Shown here: in pieces, positions 1-13,439 of the stretch
Position numbering within the stretch: position 1 is the first letter of the stretch
Layout of the letters: each line of letters starts with the position of its first letter
From: Adiantum capillus-veneris
Taxonomy: Eukaryota > Streptophyta > Polypodiopsida > Polypodiales > Pteridaceae
Length of the DNA: 64,000 bases
Direction of reading: 5' to 3'
NCBI GenBank assembly: GCA_014529385.2
Contig: CM043944.1
Span: 45,454,268 to 45,518,267 of the forward strand
Made by a program: the position numbers and the translations under genes
The notes under the pieces: model-generated
What the model was told of the DNA's origin: nothing
The model's input: the letters and a program-made list of their open reading frames with translations, nothing else
Database searches by the model: none

Positions 1-2
1 CA

Positions 3-1719
3 GTTCTACATGCCTTAGACTCATGGAAGCACTATTTATTGGGGACTCCTTTCATTCTACGAACGGATCACCAAAGTCTTAAGTACTTCATGACGCAGAC
101 CAAGCTCTCCGGACAAACAAATGCGGTGGGCAAATTTCCTTTCGCAATGTCATTTTCATATTTCTCACATTGCTGGCAAGCATAATCAAGTAGCTGATGC
201 ACTCTCAAGACGGCCGAGAGTGAATGCGGTTTCAATAGAAACTCACAATGATCTATCTTTAATGATAGATGAGTACGCTATTGATTCCGATTTTAGAGAT
301 GTGATTTCAGCCCTTGCATTAGGGAAGAAAGAAGAACCATTTACTTTACAAGATAGTTATCTTCTCTATGGCAATAGACTATGCGTTACTAACTCACTAC
401 GTGAGAAAGTAATGTATGAATCTCATACTCCACCGTATGTGGGGCATAGAGGGATTCAGTCTACCTTAAAGGGTATTGAAACATATTTCTATTGGCCTAC
501 CATGAAAGTGAACATACAAGAGTATGCTTCTAAATGTGTGGTATGCCAAAAGACAAAATTTGATAGAGGGAAGCAACTTGGATTGCTTCAACCCTTGCCA
601 ATCCCTAATTCACCATGGGAGAGCATATCCATGGATTTTATATTTGGATTGCCTAAGTCTATCCATGGGAATACGGGAATATGAACGATAGTAGACAGGT
701 TCAGTAAACAAGCTCATTTTATACCTGTCAAAAAGACTATCAAAGCCCATCAAATGGCAACCCTCTTCATTTCACAAATTTTCAAGTACCATGGCTTGCC
801 AATGTCCATAGTGTCGGATAGAGATCCTAGAATGACCAGTAATTTTTGGAAGGGTCTCTTTGAGAATTTAGGGACAAGGCTAAACTTCTCTGCGGCTTAT
901 CATCCACAAACGGATGGCCAAAGTGAAATAGCTAACCTAACCATTCTCGATCTACTAAAAGCCTATGTAACGGAAGTAGATCAAAGATCCCAATGGGAGA
1001 AATACTTACCCTTAGTGGAGTATGCTTACAATAACATTGTACATACTTCCACGGGAAAAGCACCTTTCGAGGTAATTGAGGGAAGATCAAAAAGTCCCTT
1101 GCTACTTAAGGTACATGGGAAGATCTTCGTTGCTGCAGATGAGTATAGCCGAGACCTACAAGAATCTTTTCAAAAGATTAAGGATGTTATCTCTATCTCA
1201 CAGCAAAGGCAAAAGGCTGCTGCTGCTGACAAGCATAGAAGAGCCCAAACCTTTAAAGAAAATGATTGGGTCTTATTAAAGTTTCCCAAGGCTCGATTAA
1301 GGCACACGACGGGCAAGAATCCTACGGGCCACCAAAAGTACTATGCTAAACTAGCAAAAAGGTACTATGGTCCCTTCCAGATTCTTAGGCCAATCAATGA
1401 GATGGCCTATCAACTCAAGTTGCCCAATCATTGGCTCATACACAATGGTTTCCATGTGAGCCTATTAAAGCCTTACAAAGGAGAGCCACCTCAAGAACCA
1501 ACTATTGAAGACCCACCGGAGATCGAGGACCAAGAAGAGGTGTTGTAGCCCGAGTCCATTGTCTGACATGAAGACAAGGTACTAAGAGGCGGTAAGACTA
1601 TCTGACGATATCTTATGAAGTTTAAGAATTATCCTTTTGAAGATGCTAGATGGATGCAAGGCATACAATTAAAGGATAACCTAAACCTTGTCAATGCTTA
1701 CAATGCTTCCCAAGAGTAA
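3..1719 (+). pseudogene. Ty3/gypsy pol 3' part: RNase H tail, integrase, chromodomain (decayed)
   Basis: This is the 3' third of a gypsy polyprotein; the rest lies left of the window. An RNase H tail with a TDHQSL motif runs to about 110, where an extra base shifts the frame. The main frame starts near 121 with the MRWANF/DALSRRPRVNA end of RNase H. The HHCC finger (C-V-V-C near 540) and the integrase core (D in SMDFIFG, D in SDRDPRM, then YHPQTDGQSE) follow. The C-terminus (WLIHNGFHVSLLKPYKG) leads into a chromodomain ending at the stop 1717-1719. In-frame stops lie at 682, 1546, 1564 and 1603, so it cannot be translated whole. Each stop is one C-to-T or G-to-A change from a plausible Trp, Gln or Arg codon. 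Family assignment is firm. Confidence 0.9.
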
Positions 1720-2074
1720 GCAAATGTACAAAATGTTAAAAATGAACAAAGTTTTTGTCTTATAAGACTCTCTTTTTCTTTATTGTGCACAAAAATAAAG
1801 TAGTATGCATGCTTAGATCAAGTTTGCAGAGACGACGTCTCCCAAACACCAAGTAGAGCTTGTCACTCTACTATGGAAGATTGATAGGACTAGTGTGCAG
1901 ACATGCTTGCGGCAGCCTCAGGCTCTCAAGCGCCAAATGGACTAGTCATCCATTGTGGAATGATGTTGTAGGGTAACATAGGGATCCTCTACCCGCTAAG
2001 AAAAGGACTCATGAATATGCTTTATCTTCTCTACACCATAGTCGAGGACGACTATGATTTCAAGAGAGAGGTAA
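1720..2074 (+). other. Gypsy untranslated spacer and polypurine tract
   Basis: No gene is visible between the chromodomain stop and the LTR. The stretch ends in a purine-rich run (caagagagaggtaa, about 2061-2074). This is where a plus-strand primer is expected, immediately before TGTCAT. Gypsy-C at 44.6 kb has the same arrangement. Confidence 0.6.
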
Positions 2075-2417
2075 TGTCATAATAATCAATATCTAATTCT
2101 CCTAAATGATTTTCTCATATTAAACTGATCATTTAAATGGGGAAGTGCCAGGGGAGAAAAAGCTAGAATATTGGTTAAGCTAGCAGACCGGCCACAGTAG
2201 GGATCCAAGGAGGGAAAATAGGGATCCAAAGGGGGGGCCATCTGCAAAAGAGCCATGTGCAACAATGGGCTAAAAAGACCCTAAGGTTCAGCCCATTAAG
2301 ACTTCCAAAATTCTAAGGTTCCAAAATTCAAAGGTTGTGTCCAAAGGTCAACCCTAGGGGAAATTGGATTCTTTGTGTGTGACCAAAAAAGTCTTGCATA
2401 TCCCTACATAGGAGGGG
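2075..2417 (+). repeat. 5' part of the gypsy 3' LTR, interrupted by Copia-1
   Basis: The LTR is inferred to start at TGTCATAATAA directly after the polypurine tract. It runs to the Copia-1 insertion point at 2417 and should resume at 7090. The partner LTR is outside the window, so its far end cannot be fixed; the 3' boundary is probably somewhere before 8.5 kb. Confidence 0.55.
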
Positions 2418-2695
2418 TGTTGAAGATGATGAAACAGGAAACAGAAGGAAGACAGCAACTCAGAGTAGGAAGAAGATGGAGAAGGAGAAGACACAGAGCT
2501 TGTGTACGAGATCTCTGTAGTCTGTCTCTCTGTATTGGAATAATAATTTTTTACAAACTCAGAGCTACAAAGCTTATATGAAACCCTAAGAGATAAGGTG
2601 TCCTTTCACACCAGATGTCCAGGGGGAAAAACCCAGTGGGAGAAAAGTGCCCCTGGTGAAGCGCGTATACACACTAACACTACTACATGTCTACA
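2418..2695 (-). repeat. Copia-1 3' LTR
   Basis: 278-bp LTR at the 3' end of the minus-strand element, with TG...CA ends, flanked on its outer side by AGGGG (2413-2417). By eye it is identical to the copy at 6807-7084, which indicates a recent insertion. Confidence 0.97.
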
Positions 2696-2742
2696 AATCC
2701 CCCCTGTAGTGATAGTGTGAATCCGTACAAGGTAGCAGATCA

Positions 2743-5508
2743 TCATGTGTATGAGAGTAAGCCCAAAGCTTTTCGGAAAGCTTCAAACTTTTCTCGTGAT
2801 AATGCCTTCGTAAATAGATCTGCAATGTTATCCTGTGTAGGACAGTAAGTTAGTGTGATCTCCCCTGCATGTAGCCTTTCCCTGACATAGTGGTAGTGAA
2901 CCTCTATGTGCTTTGTTCTTGCATGAAATACTGGATTCCTTGCAACTGCCATAGCACTCTGACTGTCAGTGAAAATGGTAGTGGGTGCCTGCTGACACTC
3001 ACAAAGATCTGCCAATAACCTGCGTATCCATACACAATCAACTGTTGCCGTGAAAGCTGCCCTGTACTCAGCTTCACAAGTTGATGTAGCCACTGTGGGT
3101 TGCTTCTTGCTTAGCCAAGATATACATGCATTTCCCAAGAAAAAACAATTGCCACTTGTGGAATGTCGTGTGTCAAAATCACCAGCCCAATCTGAATCGC
3201 TGTAACCAAGAAGCTGCATAGAACTGTGCTTTCCATACATATCCCCCCTTGGAAAGAACATGGCAAGATTAGGGGTACCTGAAAGGTAACGAAGTATGCG
3301 CTTCACAGCTTGCCAATGATGCATACCTGGGCTGTGCATAAATCTGCTTGCTTGTGAAACCCCAAATTGAATGTCTGGACGAGTGTTGCCTGCCAAATAT
3401 ATCAAGCAACCAACGGCTGCTGCATAAGTATGTACATCAAAAGGTTCTCCAGCATCATGCATGCTCAACTTTGATCCAGTTTCTACGGGTGTAGAGATTG
3501 GCTTACAATTTTGCATACCAAACTTGTCCAAAATTTTATGCAAATATTTTGCCTGCAACATGTATATGCCATCCTCTGATTGCACAAACTGAATACCCAA
3601 GTAATAATGTAGCAAACCAAGATCAGACATCTCAAAGGTTTTTCTCAAAGCATCTTTAAACGCTTCAATTTCATTTGCATTATTGCCTGTAAGAAGCATA
3701 TCATCCACATAAAGTGTTAGCATAATGAGAACTCCATCTCTCTTTTTGACATACAAAGTACTTTCTGTTGGACTATTTTGAAATCCCTGGCCAATCAAAT
3801 AAGTATGTATCTTCTCATACCATGCTCTTGGAGCCTGTTTGAGACCATACAAAGCTTTACGCAATCTACATACCTTTTGCTCTTGACCTTTTACAACAAA
3901 ACCACTTGGTTGAATTACATAAACTTCTTCCTGCAAATCACCATTCAAAAAAGCAGTCTTGATATCCAACTGATGCACTTTCCAACCATGATGAGCAGCA
4001 ATTGCAACTAGTGATCTAACTGTGGACGCACGAGAAGTAGGAGCAAAGGTTTCATCATAATCTACGCCTTTCTGTTGCGCATAGCCTTTTGCCACAAGCC
4101 TTGCTTTGTACCTGTCAACAGTACCATCTTGTTTCCTTTTTACCTTAAAAACCCACTTTGTACCAATAGGCTTTTTACCTGTAGGCAAGTCCACTAGATC
4201 CCATGTATGATTCTTATGAATAGAATCAATTTCTTGCTGCATAGCATCTTTCCACTGAACACACTCTAAAGCTTGTTCAAATGAATCAGGCTCATCTGCA
4301 TCACAAAGAGTACTAAAGCAAGCCAAATCTACTTGCTCTCTGCCAAAAGTAGTACCAGCACGTGTTTTCCGTGGCAACGGTGCATCCAACTTGCTATCCT
4401 GCAAAGTTTTCTGAACCCATTTAGGCAAGGTTCTTTCTTCCCTGAGAACTTCTTGCTCTTCACGCACAATTTCCTCTACATCATGAGGCGTCACATGCTG
4501 ATCAAAAGATTGATCAAGATTATCAACCTGTTGTGAATCTTGATTTTCCACAAAAGAAGGAAGCAAACCTTCAAATACATCATGTGTCTGCATATGAGGT
4601 ACATCAAAAGCAACCATAGGTTGAGCAGTAGTTTCTGCAAAAATTACATCACGACTTTCAAAAATCTTGTTTGTAGCAGGATTGTAAAGTCTATAACCTT
4701 TACTTCCACTACTGTACCCCACAAATATACATTTGATTGCCTTATCATCAAGCTTCCCACGTAACTGCTGAGGGATGTGAGCATAAGCAAGACAACCAAA
4801 AACACGAAGATAACTGACTGAAGGTTTTTTGTCATACCAAGCTTCATATGCAGTAATGGTCTTCAAGGCACGAGTAGGACACCTGTTCAAAACATGTGCT
4901 GCACCAGCAACTGCCTCCATCCATAGCTTATGAGGCAAACTCTTAGCCTTGAGCATACATCTAGCTGTCTCCATTAAAGACCTGTTCTTCCTTTCTGCAA
5001 CACCATTCTGTTGTGGTGTGTATGGCATAGTGCATTGGTGTTTAATGCCTTTCTTTCCCAAAAAATCCTTAAATGCACCTGACATGTATTCACCTCCTCG
5101 ATCGGTACGAAGAGTCTGTACTTTGCAACCTGTTTCATTTTCAACCATGGCGACATAATGTTGAAAAACTGCAAACACATCTGACTTTGCTTTGAGTGGA
5201 TACACCCAACAAAACCTGGAAAAGTCATCAATGAAGGTCACAAAATAAAGGCTGTTTCCCAAAGATGGCGTCCTCATAGGACCACATACATCACTGTGTA
5301 CAAGCTGCAACTTTCGTGTCGCTCTAACTGAACCATCCTGCGAAAATGCAAATCTGTGCATCTTTCCAAGAACGCAACCTTCACATACATGTCTTGGTGG
5401 CATCTCCAATAAAGACAAATCATGCACCATATTATGACGTTGTAAAGTCATCAAACTGCCATAACTAACATGCCCAAATCTAGCATGCCACAACTCAGCA
5501 TCCTGCAT
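2743..5508 (-). CDS. Copia-1 Pol: integrase, reverse transcriptase, RNase H
   Basis: An uninterrupted 921-codon frame, the best preserved transposon gene here. It begins inside the GAG-pre-integrase finger (WHARFGH, then CEGC). The integrase core follows, with Asp in HSDVCGP, Asp in TDRGGEY and Glu in the PQQNGVAERKN block. RT starts near residue 455 (TKWVFKVKRKQDG) and has AFLNGDLQEEVY and the catalytic YVDD box. RNase H has YSDSDWAGD, CEAEYRA, TDSQSA and the C-terminal ADLFTKAL block. The stop is 49 bp from the 3' LTR. The listed ATG is only the first Met after two in-frame stops (5545, 5539). The true polyprotein would have begun upstream in gag, so translation from here is doubtful unless the stops are bypassed. 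Confidence 0.93.
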   Translation of the reverse strand: MQDAELWHARFGHVSYGSLMTLQRHNMVHDLSLLEMPPRHVCEGCVLGKMHRFAFSQDGSVRATRKLQLVHSDVCGPMRTPSLGNSLYFVTFIDDFSRFCWVYPLKAKSDVFAVFQHYVAMVENETGCKVQTLRTDRGGEYMSGAFKDFLGKKGIKHQCTMPYTPQQNGVAERKNRSLMETARCMLKAKSLPHKLWMEAVAGAAHVLNRCPTRALKTITAYEAWYDKKPSVSYLRVFGCLAYAHIPQQLRGKLDDKAIKCIFVGYSSGSKGYRLYNPATNKIFESRDVIFAETTAQPMVAFDVPHMQTHDVFEGLLPSFVENQDSQQVDNLDQSFDQHVTPHDVEEIVREEQEVLREERTLPKWVQKTLQDSKLDAPLPRKTRAGTTFGREQVDLACFSTLCDADEPDSFEQALECVQWKDAMQQEIDSIHKNHTWDLVDLPTGKKPIGTKWVFKVKRKQDGTVDRYKARLVAKGYAQQKGVDYDETFAPTSRASTVRSLVAIAAHHGWKVHQLDIKTAFLNGDLQEEVYVIQPSGFVVKGQEQKVCRLRKALYGLKQAPRAWYEKIHTYLIGQGFQNSPTESTLYVKKRDGVLIMLTLYVDDMLLTGNNANEIEAFKDALRKTFEMSDLGLLHYYLGIQFVQSEDGIYMLQAKYLHKILDKFGMQNCKPISTPVETGSKLSMHDAGEPFDVHTYAAAVGCLIYLAGNTRPDIQFGVSQASRFMHSPGMHHWQAVKRILRYLSGTPNLAMFFPRGDMYGKHSSMQLLGYSDSDWAGDFDTRHSTSGNCFFLGNACISWLSKKQPTVATSTCEAEYRAAFTATVDCVWIRRLLADLCECQQAPTTIFTDSQSAMAVARNPVFHARTKHIEVHYHYVRERLHAGEITLTYCPTQDNIADLFTKALSREKFEAFRKALGLLSYT

Positions 5509-5538
5509 GGCCTGAGTCTTTGTTTCTGCAATACATAC

Positions 5539-6407
5539 CTAAATCTACTTTTCATAACGATCTAGCACAAATAGTCCATTTTCCAGCGTACCTGTAGTGA
5601 TAAGAGAATAACCATTCTCTCGATCTCGTACAGCACATCTGTCATCCTCAAAAATGACCCGAAGACCATTTTTTGCAAGAGAGGATACAGACAACAAATT
5701 CTTCTTGATCCCTGGAACATATAAGACATCTGGCAAGCATAAATCTGAACCATCTGAAATGGTAATCAAAATCTTACCAACGCCTTTGATTGGATAAGAA
5801 GCATTATTTGCACATGTCACCTTCTTTCCTGCTGGAGCTGCATCCAATGAACAAAACAAATCCTTCCTTGAAGTAATATGCCTGGATGCACCACTATCAA
5901 AGTACCAAATCATTTGTGTCTTGTCAACACTGTAAGCAAAAAAATTTGAACATACTACAAAAGCATAAGAATCCTGCACAAAGTTTGCAGACTCTTCTTT
6001 AGCTGTAGAAGAATCACCAGAAGCTGAAACAACCAAACTTGACTCTTTCTTAACATAGCTTGCAGAGTGTTCCAAGCATCCTCAGAAGTTCTGCAAGATC
6101 TGATATGTGGTGTGATTGTCCTCTTTATGGTTAAGGCAATCACAGCCATAGCCTGTGCATCTTTAGTATCCCATCTCTTTTGCTCTGGAGTGACTTGTGA
6201 GGGTCCTGCACCAACAGCTGCACCACGACCAGGCGTGGCAGGTGCAATGCTACCTGGACGAACTTCATCTCCAGATACATAATCCCACAATCCTTTACCA
6301 ACCAAAACATTTTTGGCCATAAAAGACCAAAGAGAATAGTTGGTACCATCCAATTTGTCTTCGGATGTAAACGCACCAAAAATCTCTTTCTCCGTAAATT
6401 GAGCCAT
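5539..6407 (-). pseudogene. Copia-1 Gag-protease with internal deletion
   Basis: The gag ATG is at 6407 (MAQFTEKEIFGAF). The UBN2-type N-terminal domain is recognisable to about codon 115 (SEDAWNTLQAM). At about 6060 the frame jumps straight to a Ser-rich linker and the protease (WYFDSGASRHIT; active-site D-S-G-A). The gag C-terminal half and the CCHC knuckle, present in the relative at 28.1-29.3 kb, are missing. By comparison roughly 160 codons are lost, with a change of frame. After the protease, two TAG codons (5545-5547, 5539-5541) precede the integrase finger in the same frame. Both fit Gln-to-stop changes. No functional Gag is expected. Confidence 0.88.
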
Positions 6408-6806
6408 ATTGTAGATGCACACAAGAGAGCAAAAGAACCTCCAAGAGATTCACAAATCTCCTCTCCAATCCAAGCAAAACTCTACACAAAATCTCAGTAC
6501 AAAGCTAAGACAAGCTGCTTCCCAAAAGAACTGTTTACCTGAAGAAAATCTGTCAAAAAGCACACCCTCTTGATCTAAACGCCTCCGAAAAGTAACTTCT
6601 GCTACGCTGCTCAGAACAAAATTCTGAGGGCTCGAACGGCTTCGAAAGGGGGGTAAAACTCCAGGTCGCCTGGTCAGAATACTCCCGGAACGTCGAGGAT
6701 GCTCCCACGAACAAATTTTCCGAAAACTGCCTGAAAACTGCGATTGCGCGCGCGGACGCGAAAACGCAAGTAGAGGCTCTGGAAATCACCTTGCTCTGAT
6801 ACCAAT

Positions 6807-7084
6807 TGTTGAAGATGATGAAACAGGAAACAGAAGGAAGACAGCAACTCAGAGTAGGAAGAAGATGGAGAAGGAGAAGACACAGAGCTTGTGTACGAGA
6901 TCTCTGTAGTCTGTCTCTCTGTATTGGAATAATAATTTTTTACAAACTCAGAGCTACAAAGCTTATATGAAACCCTAAGAGATAAGGTGTCCTTTCACAC
7001 CAGATGTCCAGGGGGAAAAACCCAGTGGGAGAAAAGTGCCCCTGGTGAAGCGCGTATACACACTAACACTACTACATGTCTACA
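6807..7084 (-). repeat. Copia-1 5' LTR
   Basis: 278-bp LTR at the 5' end of the minus-strand element. The tRNA-Met primer site sits immediately inside it (6794-6805), and the AGGGG duplication lies outside it at 7085-7089. No difference from the 3' LTR was found on reading both. Confidence 0.97.
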
Positions 7085-7089
7085 AGGGG

Positions 7090-7119
7090 GCGAGCCTAGC
7101 AAGTAGGGGATGAGAGAGA

Positions 7120-7169
<50 letters not shown>

Positions 7170-8560
7170 GGCTCCCTTTACACAAAGGGAATTAGGGACA
7201 CATGTCAGCTCCCTGGCCCAGATGCCCACAAGGTGTGCCCAATTGCTATTGGATGACCCTTGAAGTGGACCAATGAGAAATAGGCTAGAGTAAATTTAGC
7301 CTAATTAATTTTAAAACACTTAATAAAAATAACCAATGAAAATTAAGTCTCTTGGATGATTATTGGACAGCCCGTGAAGGGGTCCAATAGGAATTGAGCA
7401 GCCCAATGGGCTACTTAATTCCTATTGGTCAGAATGGAGAAAGGTCCAATGGGGATTTAATTCATTTAAATCAATTAATTTTAATTGATTAAGCTCTCAC
7501 AAAAGGGGAAAGGGGGACACATGTCAGCAGAAGGCTATCACTTATGCTGCTTAATTGTGATAGGCTAGCCCTGGGGAGGTCCAATGGGGAGCCTGCAAGA
7601 GCAAATAGCAAGAGGGCTCGGCCAAGAGAGAGAGAGAGGGGGCTGATTTTCGCAAGGCATTATCACACACACACACACACACACACAATCTTATGTGTGA
7701 AGAAAGAGAAGACTATCTCTTCCCAAGCTTTAATGGAGAGCTCATCACCTACTCCAAGCTTGTTAGATAGAAGCCTACATCAACACACTCTTGTCATGTG
7801 GATGCAAATCCAACCAAGAGCCAAGCTTCAATGCATGCTCATCTCCTCTACCATGCTAATTACTAAGCTAAGCTATGCTAATATGAGTGATTATGTGAGG
7901 AGATGTACATCTTTCTCGTAAGGAACTCCTTCTTCCTCTCAATCTACTCTCATACCCTGCTAGCTCTCACCATCTTCGAAGGTGTGTGAGGTCTTGGGTC
8001 TGAGAACGGGGATAATTAAAGTTGTGTTTGCTAAGTGTTTTGCTTAGTGCATGAAGCTTTCATCTTCATTGCACTAGCTAGTCTTGAAGGAACACAAATA
8101 ATTGTATTGTACAATGTCTCTCTTGATGGGAGAAACCATAATACAAAGCCTTTTGGAGGGGGGACCGGCTCCATGCAAATCCGGTCCTCAACTGTTGTCA
8201 ATAGCTTAATTTCTCTCTCTTTTGAAAGTATTGTTGATGCTATCTAACTAGGTGTTATGATTTTTGTTGCTCTCTCCACCCAAGCACTCTTATAATTCTC
8301 ATTAGGAATCTATTCTAATGAAATGCCCACTATGTTCATGCTAATTTTTGCTACACACAAGTTATTAGGCCATTAAATGTTATAGTGAGATTCTTGCTCC
8401 ATGCTAGAGAGGGAGAGATTGAGCGAGGTGATAGGCCTATAGAGAGCAAGAGCAGTATATGACAACAATAGATGTGTGATAGGCCTACAAAGTAAAACAA
8501 CAATCTATGCTCCTACACAGAGAGTTAGAGAGTGACAGGAAAACGAGAGAGTGGGAAGAC
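7090..8560 (+). other. Presumed continuation of gypsy 3' LTR, with microsatellites
   Basis: No coding region is recognised. This DNA becomes continuous with 2075-2417 when Copia-1 is removed, so at least its first part should be gypsy LTR. It holds (TC)n-(AC)n at 7122-7169, (GA)n near 7630 and (CA)n at about 7663-7686. Several AT-rich stretches carry repeated gtccaat/caatgg motifs. The LTR end was not located. Confidence 0.35.
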
Positions 8561-8696
8561 AAAGAGCTGGCTGACGTGCATAGTTAAGAGCTACAGAGCC
8601 GTCTTCTATATTTGAAAGAGAGTTGTGGAAATGGTAATGGTGTAAAGAGCTGGCTGACGTGCATAGTTAAGAGGTACAGAGCCGTCTTCTATATTT
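8561..8696. repeat. Two copies of a 53-bp direct repeat, period 83 bp
   Basis: A 53-bp block beginning aaagagctggctgacgtgc occurs at 8561-8613 and again at 8644-8696. I see one mismatch in the block. The 30 bp between copies is purine-rich. No function can be assigned. Confidence 0.8.
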
Positions 8697-11466
8697 AACA
8701 AAAAGCTATGGAAATTCTATATTTAATTTAAAACTGTTCAAAAGAATATATCAAATTGAACTAATATAGATGGTTTTATGTACCGGTTATAAAACCTCTA
8801 TCCGGGACAAGGTTTTTGGTCCACCTATTCATGCATCCACCCAAACACTCTGCGACATGAGTGAGAGGGACCCTCGTTATCTTCACTCCACACTGGCTAA
8901 ACTAAACTCCTTGAGTTCCTAGACCATGTTGTATCCCATGTCACAACATGTGCCAAAGAAAATCCTACATGTAGGTCCACTAAATAATGCAGGAATGTAT
9001 GTTGGACACTACGGTCCAAAATACTTTGCTCTTACATGACCTTGTCATATCACTTAAAGAGAAAAATGGATGAAAATCTAGAAGTTTATACATCCTACTT
9101 GGAAAAGCAAACAAAATCATATTGAAAAAAGAAACAAAACCAAATTAGATGCATACCTGGAGGTTGAACACAGTGTTCACTTACCCATAGTCAAAGGCAC
9201 CTGCCCAAATTTCTTGCCTGCAAAGCCTAGGAGCACAAATTGAAAATTAGTGAAATTCAAGTAGTATTGCACATGTGACTCTGAGTGTTGCCTTTGCAAT
9301 CCAAACCCCTTGGTTAAAATCTACATTGTCAAATCTCTTGGTTAGATGTTGTAGAGAAACTACTGAACTAGCAACCAACAGTAATTGAAGTGAACTTTGG
9401 AAGTTGAAATTGTCCACTACCCCTTGGTAGCTTGCAAACTGCTTTCCTTGAAAGTGCAAGTGTGAAGGTAAGAATTGACCATCAACACTTAAAAAGTGAT
9501 TTAGTAATCACGACCTAGGTCTTACCCCAAAACTATACTCATATAGACACTCTCAATGCTATAGATAAAATAGGAGGTCCACTCAAGTTTTAATCGTATT
9601 CACAATTGGATCTTTTCTAAACCTGAAAATTCATAATCTTGGGTTTTTGTGAACATACATGTTGTCTGAAATAATTGCTTCATCTATACACCTTGGTAGA
9701 GATAAGCTTTCACAGGTTTAAGACTTTCAAAAACTCCACTTAATTGTAGTGCTTAAATAACACCCAAAAAATCAATAATGACATGACGCTTGCTTGTCCA
9801 TTAGAATCAATGGGTAATCAACTAGATATAATTGTTTGATCTTGAAAGCAATCACTGATGGATTACAAACAGATGGCTTTTAGCCATTCCAAAACAGATG
9901 GCTCTTAACCCTCCAAAAACAGATGGCTCTTAGCCCTTCCTGTTACCGTATCAACATAGAAAGATTTTAGTAAAATCATGCCTAATTTCACCTTTCTCGT
10001 GGAGAATTGGGGGGGGGGGGGAGAGAGAGAGAGAGAGAGAGAGAGTTGGGTTGAGGAAAATCCCTTAGAGTATTGGTGTATGACCATGATCGATGCTTCT
10101 ATGCAAATGATATCTGGGTCATAGCTTATCCTATAAGCATAGAGTAGTGTGCTTATACAACACTCTCGTAGAGAGAGGTAACATAAGTCATGTCTTGACC
10201 CATCTACCTTGTATGTGGTCATGATTGTACCAGTGTGACTTAAGTATGGCACTTTCCTTGTGAATAAACATTAAAAAAAAATGTTTTAAGATAGCACTAA
10301 CTTACCTCTCATCCTTGACAGAGTAGGTAGTGTTATAGTGAAAGTGTATCCATCGTACTAGTAGGCCATGCATACATATAAAAAAATAGAATAATAAGCC
10401 TTTGGCTTCAATGATAGTCTCAATCATGTGAGCCCATGGTATGCGTGCCTTGCACGATTACACTGGCATGGATACATCACAGTGCGTCGATGCATAAACT
10501 GTGAGCTTATATCCACGTAGTGCCAAAGATGTGTGCCATTATCGTTGATTTGAAGTCAATCGATAATAACTTGGCACATAAGAGAAGCCTTGCTTCGCAT
10601 GAAGCCTGACAAAGCACTTTGCTTTGCATAATTGAGAAATCTTTTTTCAAATAAAAGGTTAAGTTACAGAAGAAACAAGCATAACTTGAATTTTACTAAC
10701 CTTATCACCCATATGTTGTGCCAGGTTTTTGATAATTCATAAGTAAGAAGCTTGCTCAAATTTGCCTCATAGCCATATGTACTGCTCGATTGAGTTAGCA
10801 TATGTATCATATACACCCTCTTGTGATGTAAAAACCTGCAAACATCTTGGCAAGTTCCCCCAAGTTTGTATGCTAATAGCAAATTCCAAACTTTGGAAAC
10901 TGTAATGCCAAATGGCGAAAGGAAAGCATTGCTTCACATAAGTACTCATGGAGTTCTAGTGCTTGTAGCTAATAAATACTCTTGCCAATTTACAATGTCA
11001 TAGCAAAAGAAAGTCGACCTTGCTGAACATTCACAGATAATCGACAATGTCAAATTGTACCACGTGTTGAAAAGCAAAAAAATACTTGGAAAGTATGTAC
11101 TACGTACCTTCTTGGCATGATTAATTTTGTCCTTGACCATATAGATTTGTCTTGATCAACGGATGTGTAAGAATAGTTTGCCTAGGAACCATGACCTAGC
11201 AAAATTGCAAATCTAGAATACGACATAGAGAAACCCATGGTGGCTTCTCAAGATGAAATAAGTGGTCCCGGGACTTTCCCGTCTCGATTGCGGCTCATAG
11301 CCATTGCCTGTCTTACGTGATTGATTAAAAAAAACTCTATACTACACCTTGCCTTTGGAGTAGTTGTCACTTGTGGTAGTATCAAGTCTAGCAATAGGCC
11401 ATGCCCATCTCCTTGAGATGCTAGAATATTACCAGTTTCCATGCCTTTATTGCTAGGCAACTTTAC
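8697..11466. other. Intergenic DNA without a recognisable gene
   Basis: Only short unrelated reading frames occur. A 25-bp tandem unit (aaacagatggct...) is repeated about three times at 9867-9940. A poly(G) run (10009-10021) passes directly into (GA)n (to about 10046). No LTR ends, tRNA or exon-like conserved coding stretch was recognised. Confidence 0.5.
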
Positions 11467-11802
11467 CTATCTGCATCTTGTCGAGTAATGGTCAGCCTTG
11501 TCGAGTACCTTGACCATACCAATCACAGATTTACCGTTCAAGCCATAGGCATGTACTGCTAAGCCACCTTGGCTGCACTTGTTGTTGGCCATACTTACAC
11601 CTTGACATTTGTCCTTGATAAACATCCTTTGGAACAAGCTCCCCTGCCACCATAAGAAATGGTATCGGAGCTTGCTTTTACTAATGCAAAAACTTCTGCA
11701 AAATTGAGATGAATGAGAAACAATAATTTCAACTTCATTGTAAACAACCATCAAAACTTCTATATTAAAAATTCTGTCAAATATGAAGCGTCCTGATGTC
11801 AC
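11467..11802 (-). pseudogene. Possible LINE reverse transcriptase C-terminal remnant
   Basis: The minus-strand reading has FLWWQGSLFQRM followed about 25 residues later by CSQGGLAVHAYGLNGKS. The order resembles the FLW...W...C.P...GGLG(V/I)...N.AL region after the palm of plant LINE reverse transcriptases. No catalytic motif or neighbouring domain is intact, so this is tentative. Confidence 0.3.
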
Positions 11803-13298
<1,496 letters not shown>

Positions 13299-13439
13299 TC
13301 AAACTCTTTCCAATGGAGCCACTAAAGCTACCACCCCATACTTCAACCCCCTAAAGAAGTACAAGTGTTGCCAAGGTGTCAAGGAGATCTTTTTTGAGGA
13401 TTCAACATTTGATATCCCCTGCCTGACACATGTTTTCAA

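Larger units (their letters stand above)
2418..7084 (-). mobile_element. Copia-1: young Ty1/copia retrotransposon, gag-deleted
   Basis: A 4667-bp element on the minus strand. It has two 278-bp LTRs (2418-2695 and 6807-7084) that look identical base for base. The target duplication AGGGG is perfect (2413-2417 and 7085-7089). The minus-strand LTR starts TGTAGACATG and ends ATCTTCAACA. The primer site next to the 5' LTR (6794-6805) reads TGGTATCAGAGC, the usual initiator tRNA-Met match. A G-rich polypurine tract lies at about 2696-2706. Integrase, RT and RNase H are intact, but gag has a large deletion and two stops separate the protease from integrase. It inserted into the 3' LTR of the gypsy remnant. 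Confidence 0.97.

Noticed and set aside
4644-5231. Overlapping frames on both strands within Copia-1 pol
   Set aside because: They are out-of-frame shadows of the 921-codon pol frame.
7544-7921. A 125-codon plus-strand frame
   Set aside because: It includes CA microsatellite-encoded Thr-His repeats and lies in presumed LTR sequence; no domain is recognised.
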